In this document: piece after piece, positions 8,267-14,850 of the stretch
How the letters are laid out: each line of letters starts with the position of its first letter
Numbering within the stretch: the first letter of the stretch is position 1
Source: Sergeia podlipaevii
Lineage: Eukaryota > Euglenozoa > Kinetoplastea > Trypanosomatida > Trypanosomatidae
Assembly (NCBI GenBank): GCA_030849805.1
Contig: JASANZ010001777.1
Location: 1 to 14,850 of the forward strand
Length of the DNA: 14,850 nt
Direction: 5' to 3'
The notes under the pieces: generated by a model
What the model saw: only the letters and a program-made list of their open reading frames with translations
The model's database searches: none
Told to the model about the DNA's origin: nothing
Translations under genes and position numbers: made by a program

Positions 8267-9568
8267 TCAGTGATAAGCAGCACGCCATAGTTGAGCACCG
8301 CGCTTACCGCTTCGGGTCCTCATCAGCGCGTACGCGAGTATTGCGGCTATGCAAAGAGCTGTACACATTCCCATGATGCTGTGCGTGTTCTGCGAGTTCA
8401 CGCCACCGTATGCGCCGAGCGCGGCAGTTACAATCAGACACGTCGGCACACGCATCATGCCAAGCGTGGCGGCGCGGTTCATCTCAAAGATACTCTGCGA
8501 GCGGATTACTGCAAAGACGGGCTGTAGCACACCGACGCAGACGCTATAGAACATGAAGGAGGTGACCATGTACAGTGGAAGATGACTCGCACGGCACAAG
8601 AGCATCGCCACCGCGGTCGGCACAAACAGATAGAGCGCGCTCCGATTCATGAATGGCAGCACCACACACACAATAGAATGCCCAAAGCAACGAGCCGCGG
8701 TGAGCGCGGTAAAGACAAGGCCGTAAGGCAACAGATCGTCCCATAACAGCAGAGCAGGAGTCCATATCATCATGAAAAGCAGCGTTGCCGCCTCGATCAG
8801 GGCCTGTACCACGGTGAGTGCAAATATGTTTTGATCGCGCCGCACAGACTGCAGCGATTCCATCATATGCCTAAAAAGTGTCCTGCGTCTATCGCCATAG
8901 TTTTCTGTAAAATATCTCAATGTGAGGACCGCGCCAACGATGTTGAGCAAAATACAGAAAAGAAAAGGAGCAAACGGGCTGCCACCGCTCAGTGCAACCG
9001 CCCTTTGACCAAAGTAGCCACCTAGCAGCGCGCCAGCACCATCTACAAGGTGCATGAACACAAAGGCTGAAACTATTCTGCCGTGTGCGTAGCGTCTAGA
9101 GGTGTGCTCACACACAAGCCACGACTCAAAGGAGGTCAATAGAATGGCAGTTGCGACGCCACCCAGCATGCGGGAAAGCATTATCACAGCCATGCTATCA
9201 ACGAAGAGGAACAAAGAGCTTAGGATCGACATGAGGCAATACAAAAGACATCCACATTTGCGTCCCCAGCGGTCCGCTGTAGCGCCAACAAACAGTCCAG
9301 TCACCAAGCCAGAGGTGAGATATGTCACCATAAACACCTTGCTGGCGTGCCCATTAAACCTGTAATACTGGAGGACGTGCAGCGTGTAGGCACTGCGGAT
9401 CCATTCAGAGGCGGAAGCCAGTCCAAAGACGAGCAGAAATTGACATATGAACCTTTTATACTCTCGTGAGGCAGATCTCCATGCAGCAACGATCTGGGGA
9501 TACTGAAAAGAAGTACTTGCGGCTATTTGCAAGACAAAAAAGACAAGATAAAGGAGGTACACCGTCAT
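8267..9568 (-). CDS. MFSD5-like major facilitator superfamily transporter (molybdate-anion transporter family)
   Basis: The protein has 433 residues from the ATG at 9568 and ends in TGA. The open frame extends to 9775, but that codon is TTG and the extra part translates a CA repeat, so the later ATG is chosen. The sequence is strongly hydrophobic with about twelve membrane segments. The first begins at residue 2; MFS motif A (GATADRWGRK) follows at 95-104, after an early segment at 41-60. Family-specific landmarks match MFSD5: TSFESWLVCEH (145-155), a TENY loop at 221-224, VVQALIE...WTPALL (253-275) and RVP at 373-375. The last membrane segment ends near residue 416, before a short basic tail. 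MFSD5 relatives import molybdate in algae and plants; the substrate in trypanosomatids is not known to me. Length is close to the family norm and no key block is missing. Confidence 0.87.
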   Translation of the reverse strand: MTVYLLYLVFFVLQIAASTSFQYPQIVAAWRSASREYKRFICQFLLVFGLASASEWIRSAYTLHVLQYYRFNGHASKVFMVTYLTSGLVTGLFVGATADRWGRKCGCLLYCLMSILSSLFLFVDSMAVIMLSRMLGGVATAILLTSFESWLVCEHTSRRYAHGRIVSAFVFMHLVDGAGALLGGYFGQRAVALSGGSPFAPFLFCILLNIVGAVLTLRYFTENYGDRRRTLFRHMMESLQSVRRDQNIFALTVVQALIEAATLLFMMIWTPALLLWDDLLPYGLVFTALTAARCFGHSIVCVVLPFMNRSALYLFVPTAVAMLLCRASHLPLYMVTSFMFYSVCVGVLQPVFAVIRSQSIFEMNRAATLGMMRVPTCLIVTAALGAYGGVNSQNTHSIMGMCTALCIAAILAYALMRTRSGKRGAQLWRAAYH

Positions 9569-9588
9569 TGTGAGGTACCAGAACTCCT

Positions 9589-9637
9589 CTTTAGAAGGTA
9601 GTATGTAAGTAATGCGTTTGAAAAGAGAAGATGGAAG
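9589..9637 (-). promoter_or_regulatory. Candidate trans-splice acceptor of the MFS transporter mRNA
   Basis: On the minus strand a mostly C/T tract (9637-9620, with one A) is followed, with no intervening AG, by CTTCTAAAG, whose AG is at 9590-9589. This gives a 20-base 5' UTR before the ATG at 9568 and supports that start over any upstream codon. Confidence 0.55.
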
Positions 9638-10232
9638 TATACACCGATTAACGGCACCTATGCAAACGCTATAGGGTACACACACACACACACACTTTCT
9701 CTTCCCCCTTGTATGAGCGTCTATCCTATCACCAATAAAAAAAGGTGGAAAAAAAAGGAGGCAGAAAGCCAACAAAATAGCAATCCAACTCTGATGTATA
9801 ATGTTTCACCACAACCTGTCAAACGTGCATATATATATATACGTGCGTGTGCAAGTAGAAAAAGGTGAAAGGCAGCTAGATTGCTGTTGTGAACTTTTCC
9901 TTCAATTACTAAAGCAGCAAACAAGCAGTTGCTACCGCAAAGAGTCCCTTTTTTTTGTAAAGTGAAAAGAAAAAGAGAAATTTTTTAAAAAGAAGAAATG
10001 TATCTGTAGCTGGACAAGCAAGTTTGCATAGAATTCCCCTCATCTCTTACCCTCTATATTGTAACCCCCCCCCCCACACACACACAAGCACACGCGGCAA
10101 CAAGATGGGCAGCTTGAGAGTGAATCGTCCCTAAATGGAGCCCAGGAATGCTAGACATAAGATACGCATTTTATATGTAAACGTATGCATATATGAATAT
10201 TGCGTCTGTGCTTCTATGAGGTATTTTTTAAA

Positions 10233-10251
10233 ACACACACACACACACACA
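10233..10251. repeat. (AC)n microsatellite
   Basis: An uninterrupted AC run of 19 bases lies between the 109-residue frame and the MFS transporter. Related CA runs occur at 9678-9695 and 10075-10086. Confidence 0.9.
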
Positions 10252-10383
10252 TTCATGTTCAGATCAGCCTGTGAGCACTGGCAAAAAAAAAAAGGAAAAC
10301 AATGTGTACGCAACACCGCCTTCTACAAGTAGCAATCTAAACCTATCTAACTTCACTGTCTATCTCTCAGCAACCAATATGCG

Positions 10384-10713
10384 TCACACGCCGACGTCTC
10401 TACAGCGACAGACCACCACAGCTGCGAACGGTGCTTCACGAGCTGCCAAGCCCTTTCCCATCAATTGCTGGCACGTCACTAAAGCTTCCCCCGTCAACCG
10501 ACTTAACGCAACGCGGCGCCGTTGCATGTGAAGATGTCTTGCCTCCTGTGCCTCCTTTTCTCTGTCCTCTGTGCATGACTCAGCGGCAGAAGTAGCAGGC
10601 GAGGCAACGGCTGGCTCAACCAAGATATCGCCATTTAGCTGTGTGAGAGCACCATATTGATCCCTCAGATCCCTCTCAATCGCCTCAGTCGCGCGAGCGC
10701 GGCTAGCACACAT
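10384..10713 (-). CDS. Possible small protein of unknown function (109 residues)
   Basis: A minus-strand frame runs from an ATG at 10713 to a TGA. The product is mixed in composition, with a charged, helix-prone first quarter (residues 1-25), an Ala/Ser/Pro-rich middle, and a basic patch at about 63-70 (MQRRRVAL). It has no signal peptide, membrane segment or metal-binding motif that I recognise. In its favour: it is on the same strand as all other genes, it is much more GC-rich than the spacers, and a TTTTTTTATAG acceptor sits 24 bases upstream of the ATG. Against it: it is short and without homology known to me. It could also be the remnant of a larger gene together with the patch at 10778-11026. 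Confidence 0.42.
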   Translation of the reverse strand: MCASRARATEAIERDLRDQYGALTQLNGDILVEPAVASPATSAAESCTEDREKEAQEARHLHMQRRRVALSRLTGEALVTCQQLMGKGLAAREAPFAAVVVCRCRDVGV

Positions 10714-10737
10714 TACCCAAACACAGCCAGAATCTAT

Positions 10738-10748
10738 CTATAAAAAAA
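10738..10748 (-). promoter_or_regulatory. Weak candidate trans-splice acceptor before the 109-residue frame
   Basis: The minus strand reads CATTTTTTTATAG, with the AG at 10739-10738, leaving a 24-base leader before the ATG at 10713. The T run is only seven bases, so this is weaker than the acceptors of the neighbouring genes. Confidence 0.35.
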
Positions 10749-10777
10749 TGATTACTTTCTCTTCAGTGTCTTAGAAT

Positions 10778-11026
10778 TCATAAAGTACAGATGGGAGAAA
10801 GGACGAAGGACAAGTCGTCTTTGGTACAGTCGGGGGATAGGCTAGACACAATATCCGACTTTGCGCAATCAAGGCAACCATCACCACGGCGGCATGACAT
10901 TAACCGCCACCGGGCTGAAGAAGAAGGTGAAGTGAGGTCTCTTTGTACTTGCGGCATGAAAAGTCTTGGCGCCTCACTTCCCTCATCCAGATTAGGGGGA
11001 TGAAGCCCAGGGTGTGAGGAGACCAT
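10778..11026 (-). other. GC-rich patch with open frames on both strands; doubtful small ORF or gene remnant
   Basis: The patch stands out from the surrounding AT-rich spacer by base composition. On the minus strand an ATG at 11026 opens an 82-codon frame with a CxxC pair (GCLDCAK) near residue 51. On the plus strand a 70-codon frame covers 10791-11003. Neither product resembles a family I know, and the acceptor upstream of 11026 is poor (short C/T stretch near 11075-11085, with another ATG before the frame). A decayed gene, a structured 3' UTR or a small real gene are all possible. Confidence 0.22.
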
Positions 11027-11672
11027 AGTGTCCGCATGTTGCTACTACTACTATGCATCTGCACACACTTACGTGGAAAGGAGAGCTAGCGCATAGATAC
11101 TTCTCTATTCCGTTTCAAAATATGGACAATGATTGTTGTTGTGGTGAGGCGGTAGCACCACTCTTACAGATAAGGCTTTGTTAAATAGATCTCTGACGAG
11201 AAGAATCTGATACGCAATGCTTTGCTGAATTCAGATGAAAAAATAAATAAATGAATAAAATTAAACATGTTCTCGGTATTCTTTTTTTTTTTTTTTTAAA
11301 CCTAGAGCTAACTGGCAGCTAGCGACACGGAGAGAAAAACATTCATAGTTGTAGATGAGCTCCGCAAATTGGTAAAGCACTTGAGCACCTGCCTTGATAT
11401 GAGTGACAACACAAAAGAATATTCAGAGCACAGCGGCAAAGGTATTGAGGAAAGCGAGATTTTTATTTAGTAAAAAGTTTGGCAACGGTAAAAAAAAAAA
11501 AAAGGATATCCCCAAAGGCAAAAAAAAAAAAAGCAGACATAGTTACCAAGTCTGATGTAAAAATAAAAATGTAGATATTTCCTTTTCTCAAAGCACGCAT
11601 TTTGGAAAGAATAAAATCTGAAAACCGCCCAATATCCACACATGGTTCCTTCCTCAACCTCTCACATGCTTG

Positions 11673-14057
11673 CTAGACCCCTTCCAGCGCAGCGGTGAGC
11701 CGTGCTCGAAGATCCGCGAGCTGCTTCTCCTTGGCAGCTTGCTCCCGCAAACCCTTAGCCTCTGTTTCGGTCACACGCTCACGTAGGCTAACGATGCTCT
11801 GGCCCCTTCCACTGTTGGCATACTTTTGTAAAGCAATCCGATCCTGCAGCTCTGTGTAAGCACGTTGCCTCCGTGTCAGCATCAGTGCTACTAGACGATC
11901 AGCGTGGCTCCACAGGCTTCGTGTTGCGTCCACGTACGCGCGAACGACTTGCGAGCGGCCAACGTACTCCTCCCTCGCTAGTGCAGCTCGAGCAGCGGTC
12001 AATGTGCTGCCACTGCTCAGTGGACCTGTACGCTGAGCAGGCAACAGCACGTTAGTGAGGGAGGAGGCATGGGTGCTGAAGAGTGGGTTGCGGCTCGTAG
12101 TGCTCTGTGACGGCATGCGGCCTCTATGCTGCTGCTGCTGTCGGTAGTGGGATTGAGCTCCAGACTCAAACCATTGGCGCTGCTCCTGCAAGAGCGTCTG
12201 AAGCACGCGAGCATAGAAGTCGCTCACCGCCTCGTCCTTGCTCTCATTCAGCGCCACTTGCAGCTCCACGTCCTCGTGCTCAGTTATCACGTCCCATGCG
12301 GAATGCACATTAAACTCCTCTTGCCCCCACGCTCCACCACTGGGGGCCGCGCCACCACCGCCGCCCTCCGCCGCGGCTGCGGCATCAAAGTCACCAAGTT
12401 CCATGGCTACCTGCTGATGCAAGAACAAGCAGGTATGGTAGTTGTAGATGCGGTTGGTGGCGCTCTGCATCGCACAGGAGTGGCCAGTAGACTCGGAGTG
12501 AAGCCTCTGATGATTAAGTCGCCCTTGCCCGCATCCTACAAAGCCGCACGTAAGACACGACCACAGATCCACGTAGGTGTGGCACACCTCGCACTTGGCG
12601 TCGTTCAAAAGGTCGTAAAGAGAGAAGCGGCACAAGGGACAGTCTGCGGACTGCTGAGGCAGCTTGGAGTAGCAACGGAGATGAAATACGTGCTGGCAGA
12701 GTGCCACCACGCACGGGTGGGCTTGCAGTGGCTCGACTTGACAAATAGTGCAAAGATCATCGCGGCGCAAAAGAGAGGGAGTTTGTTGAGCGCTGTGAAG
12801 ACCTATACCGCTATTGCAGCACAAAGCCGCGGTGGTGATGGCGGTTGCTGGACTCCCTATAGAGGCAGGACTCAGGGGAGCGGAGGTAATGCACTGTGGG
12901 GCGTCTGGTGAGGCGAGGTGAGGCTTGCCGCTGCCGCTAAACGCCATACTACCTTCACCTTCTGTGTCCGCTGCGACAGCGCCGTCGCCAGTGGGCATCA
13001 CCGTGGCGAATGATGAAGCGGCGAGATCTCCAAAAGGCGACCCAGCTGCGAGTGAGGGGCCTAAGACTGGGGTGCGCTGACACGATGCCGGAGTGCGAAG
13101 TGATCGCAGCCTCTGTGCTGGTGTGGTGCTAGGGCTGGAAGGCGCTGTGAGCGCCGCCTGTGAAGGTGATGGCCCCGCCGCAGTTGATGCGTCCTCTGGT
13201 TTATGCATGGCAGCTGGTGTGTCCGTTGCCGCCCACACAACTGCAATCTCCAGAGGCACGCGCACAGCAGCAGAGGAGACAGTAAGATGAGAAGAGAGCA
13301 AAGCATCTTCGCCATCGTCGTCTTCAGCGCCGCTCGTTGCGGCGTGTGTAGTAAGCAGTCCATGTGGAAGTACGTACTCCACCGGCGCAGCCACACCAAG
13401 TGCAGCGCCTCGCTCCATGCGCCGCTTCATCGCCTCGGCATACTGTGTGGTGGTACATCGTATGAGGAGACAAAAGGCGTGTATCTCGCTCAACACGTAG
13501 CCCACCCTTACAATCTCCACGCACGCGTGCTGCTGTTGTTGTTGCTGAGAGTGTGACAGCTGACGAGAAACAATGCCATAAGAGGGGACGGCCCTCCCAC
13601 TGACGGAGAGCTGGGTACTGCTGGTGCCGTCAAGTGCTTCTTCTCTCTCCAAGTGGCTTGTGGCAACACCAGTGGGGGGCTCAGCATCTCGCACGAGTTC
13701 ACTCGTTGACTTCGCACCAACCTCACATTCCGCAGCAACAGCCGTCCCTTCAGCTGTCGCCGTGCCGCTGCTCGCCTCGCCGTCCACGTCACTAGCGACT
13801 TCCTGCTGAATGACCTCCCCTACATCCTCCAGTACATGCATCTCTACCTCAAGGAGACGCCGCAGCACTCGCGAGAGACTGGCGGTGACGGGAAGCGTGT
13901 GCAGCAGTAACCATTCCGTTGGCTTGGCGTGAGCACCAGGGGGCTGCACGCGGAGTTCGAGAGTCTGCGTAGCATCCCTGTTGAGTGCAATCACAACGGT
14001 GTGATGCCGGTCTCGAAGGTCGGCTTTGCTAGACAGGGACGGTGAATTGGCTTGCAT
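11673..14057 (-). CDS. BRAP2/ETP1-type RING-H2 and UBP-zinc-finger protein, probable E3 ubiquitin ligase
   Basis: This 794-residue protein ends in TAG. The domain order matches BRCA1-associated protein 2 (yeast ETP1). An RRM-like BRAP2 domain is split: one part near 47-80 (EWLLLHTLPVTASLSRVL) and another at about 179-275 (CVEIVRVGYV...FCLLIRC...IAVVWA). A Ser/Thr/Pro-rich linker runs from about 285 to 430. The RING-H2 finger has C436, C439, C454, H456, H459, C462, C473 and C476. Directly after it comes a UBP-type zinc finger with C489, C492, C501, C504, C509, H516, H520 and H526. A charged helical, probably coiled-coil tail covers about 685-790. BRAP2 proteins bind ubiquitin through the UBP finger and ligate ubiquitin through the RING; human BRAP2 also tethers cargo and modulates Ras signalling, which need not hold here. 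Longer than human BRAP2 mainly because of inserted low-complexity sequence. Confidence 0.87.
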   Translation of the reverse strand: MQANSPSLSSKADLRDRHHTVVIALNRDATQTLELRVQPPGAHAKPTEWLLLHTLPVTASLSRVLRRLLEVEMHVLEDVGEVIQQEVASDVDGEASSGTATAEGTAVAAECEVGAKSTSELVRDAEPPTGVATSHLEREEALDGTSSTQLSVSGRAVPSYGIVSRQLSHSQQQQQQHACVEIVRVGYVLSEIHAFCLLIRCTTTQYAEAMKRRMERGAALGVAAPVEYVLPHGLLTTHAATSGAEDDDGEDALLSSHLTVSSAAVRVPLEIAVVWAATDTPAAMHKPEDASTAAGPSPSQAALTAPSSPSTTPAQRLRSLRTPASCQRTPVLGPSLAAGSPFGDLAASSFATVMPTGDGAVAADTEGEGSMAFSGSGKPHLASPDAPQCITSAPLSPASIGSPATAITTAALCCNSGIGLHSAQQTPSLLRRDDLCTICQVEPLQAHPCVVALCQHVFHLRCYSKLPQQSADCPLCRFSLYDLLNDAKCEVCHTYVDLWSCLTCGFVGCGQGRLNHQRLHSESTGHSCAMQSATNRIYNYHTCLFLHQQVAMELGDFDAAAAAEGGGGGAAPSGGAWGQEEFNVHSAWDVITEHEDVELQVALNESKDEAVSDFYARVLQTLLQEQRQWFESGAQSHYRQQQQHRGRMPSQSTTSRNPLFSTHASSLTNVLLPAQRTGPLSSGSTLTAARAALAREEYVGRSQVVRAYVDATRSLWSHADRLVALMLTRRQRAYTELQDRIALQKYANSGRGQSIVSLRERVTETEAKGLREQAAKEKQLADLRARLTAALEGV
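12474..12752 (-). other. RING-H2 plus UBP zinc-finger tandem (catalytic core of the BRAP2-like protein)
   Basis: Residues 436-526 carry sixteen Cys/His ligands in two modules with only twelve residues between the last RING cysteine and the first UBP cysteine. All expected zinc ligands of both modules are present, so the ligase core appears intact. The tight RING-UBP spacing is the hallmark that separates BRAP2 from other RING proteins. Confidence 0.88.
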
Positions 14058-14128
14058 GTTTCGACCAGTATATGTGTATGTTGGCAGTCACCGGTCTTTG
14101 TGTAAAAAGTAGTGTGGCGTTTCTTTTT

Positions 14129-14206
14129 CTACAAAATAAAGAAACGATGATCTCCCTAAATATATATACCTTACGTCCTTTCAGTAAAGTTTTTTCTAAA
14201 AAAAAA
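14129..14206 (-). promoter_or_regulatory. Two candidate trans-splice acceptors of the BRAP2-like mRNA
   Basis: On the minus strand CACTTTTTTTTTAG ends at an AG at 14197-14196 (138-base leader). Closer to the gene, TTTCTTTATTTTGTAG ends at an AG at 14130-14129 (71-base leader). Neither leader contains an ATG upstream of 14057 that I can see, so either would translate the same protein. Confidence 0.45.
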
Positions 14207-14510
14207 GTGAATGATCCCCTATTGAAAAGAAGGATGATAAGAAAACACACTGGTGACTATTTCCCTTTTCTTTGTGCGTGCATGCGATTCTGTTTAGTTG
14301 GCGCTACACTCATGCCACTAATATGAGCTGCATTAGAGCAAGGGGAAAACGGAAAAAAGAAAGCAAAAAAAATATTTAACACAAAGAGAAAGGACATCGC
14401 AGCAATAGACTAAAAGCACTTTCTGAGTGTCCGTATGCGCACTCCGACTAGTGCTACGTGCCAGAAAAAAAAAAGGTGCACCTGTATGTGTGCGACTACG
14501 CTCACATTCC

Positions 14511-14528
14511 GCACACTCATGAGTGTGC
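14511..14528. repeat. Perfect 18-base palindrome in the RPS7 3' region
   Basis: The sequence GCACACTCATGAGTGTGC equals its own reverse complement. As RNA it could form a seven-pair stem with a four-base loop. It lies about 160 bases after the RPS7 stop codon on the transcript, so it would be in the 3' UTR if the transcript extends that far. Confidence 0.8.
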
Positions 14529-14688
14529 AGGAGGAAGAGAGAGAGAGGTGATGCATGATTTCTTTTTCATTAAAAACATGAACTAAAAAATAAAATCATA
14601 AAAATGAAAGAATCATACAGTGCAAAGCGTGCCGACGCTGTGCTCCTGCATAGACGTTGCCTCCCTCCTCGAGGTCTAGACAACGCGC

Positions 14689-14850
14689 TTAGCGGGAGGA
14701 CACCTGCTGGAGCTTGGGGTTCCACATGAAGCCAAAGGACACAGCACGGTGGGTGAGCTGCTTGTACACGTTGGCGACGATGGGGAGGCGGGGCTCGATC
14801 CTCTTGCGATCGCGGGCATCAAGGAAGACCTTCATGACCTTGCTGCCATC
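14689..14850 (-). CDS. RPS7: Small-subunit ribosomal protein eS7 (RPS7), C-terminal part only
   Basis: The minus strand from the window edge reads 53 codons in one frame and stops at TAA (14691-14689). The peptide begins DGSKVMKVFLDARD, continues with a VANVYKQLTHRAVSF segment and ends KLQQVSSR. This matches the end of eukaryotic eS7, where an LDGS(R/K)..KV.LD block is followed by a (G/N)VYKKLTG-like helix and a final strand. The tail after the last strand (MWNPKLQQVSSR) extends past the human C-terminus and I believe it is typical of trypanosomatids. The start lies outside the window, so the gene is partial because of the window edge and not because of damage. Codon use is strongly GC-ending, as expected for a highly expressed gene. 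Confidence 0.92.
   Translation of the reverse strand, partial: DGSKVMKVFLDARDRKRIEPRLPIVANVYKQLTHRAVSFGFMWNPKLQQVSSR

Larger units (their letters stand above)
9569..10383. other. Intergenic region upstream of the MFS transporter
   Basis: About 815 bases. It contains the transporter splice region, (CA)9 at 9678-9695, a (TA)n run near 9829-9840, an 11-base C run leading into CA repeats at 10065-10086, and a second (CA)n at 10233-10251. Open frames across these repeats translate to Cys-Val or His-Thr repeats and are not genes. Nothing else is recognisable. Confidence 0.7.
10714..11672. other. Intergenic region downstream of the RING/UBP gene
   Basis: About 960 bases. Apart from the GC-rich patch at 10778-11026, it holds a T15 run near 11283-11297, A runs at about 11491-11503 and 11521-11532, and ordinary AT-rich sequence. 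The right part should be the 3' UTR of the RING/UBP gene. I see no tRNA or snoRNA signature that I can defend. Confidence 0.6.
14058..14688. other. Intergenic region between RPS7 and the BRAP2-like gene
   Basis: About 630 bases: RPS7 3' UTR on the right and splice region of the BRAP2-like gene on the left. It contains the acceptor candidates at 14129-14206, a perfect 18-base palindrome at 14511-14528, a GA run near 14535-14547 and several A runs. No coding frame of interest is visible. Confidence 0.7.

Noticed and set aside
9569..9775. N-terminal extension of the MFS transporter by 69 codons
   Set aside because: It starts at TTG and translates a CA microsatellite into Cys-Val repeats; the ATG at 9568 has an acceptor 20 bases upstream and begins directly with the first membrane segment.
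11873..13809. Plus-strand frames opposite the BRAP2-like gene, including one of 261 codons at 12126-12911
   Set aside because: The minus frame carries intact RING and UBP zinc ligands; the plus frames have no recognisable domain.
1..14850. CRISPR array, insertion sequence, integrase or retroposon
   Set aside because: No spaced direct repeats, no transposase or reverse transcriptase frame and no SIDER/ingi-like signature that I recognise; the repeats are simple microsatellites.

Overview
The window is a stretch of nuclear genome from a trypanosomatid (kinetoplastid) protist. Every convincing gene lies on the minus strand. None shows a splice-site-like interruption. Neighbouring genes are separated by roughly 600-1,050 bases of AT-rich sequence full of A/G runs on the plus strand, which are pyrimidine tracts on the transcript strand. 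The coding regions are clearly more GC-rich. This is the layout of a polycistronic unit whose mRNAs are separated by spliced-leader trans-splicing at an AG after a polypyrimidine tract. TAA, TAG and TGA all end genes here, so stop-codon reassignment (as in Blastocrithidia) is not indicated. I cannot name the genus. The high density of mono- and dinucleotide repeats and the AT-rich spacers look unlike Leishmania, although the gene content is Leishmania-like.

Reading in the direction of transcription (right to left): (1) the last 53 codons of ribosomal protein eS7 (RPS7) at 14689-14850; (2) a BRAP2/ETP1-type RING-H2 plus UBP-zinc-finger protein at 11673-14057; (3) an unrecognised, possible 109-residue protein at 10384-10713, with a GC-rich patch of uncertain status just upstream at 10778-11026; (4) an MFSD5-like major facilitator transporter at 8267-9568; (5) nicotinamidase PNC1 at 6728-7318; (6) a very large cytosolic-type mRNA capping enzyme (CE1-like) at 1241-5683. 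The left edge (1-31) is itself a pyrimidine tract on the transcript strand and probably serves the acceptor of the next gene outside the window.

The genes do not form one pathway. Trypanosomatid polycistrons usually mix unrelated housekeeping functions, so neighbourhood says little about role. The most interesting gene is the capping enzyme. Its centre has the known trypanosome CE1 order, a P-loop RNA-kinase-like domain followed by a KxDG guanylyltransferase with an OB fold. About 505 residues of Asn/Gln/Pro/Met-rich low-complexity sequence precede this centre. About 415 residues follow it, with polyproline runs, a four-CxxC zinc-binding module and a charged tail.

Two single-N positions (683 and 7420) mark assembly joins. 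The one at 7420 is flanked by an exact 41-base direct repeat that is most likely an unmerged contig overlap rather than real sequence.
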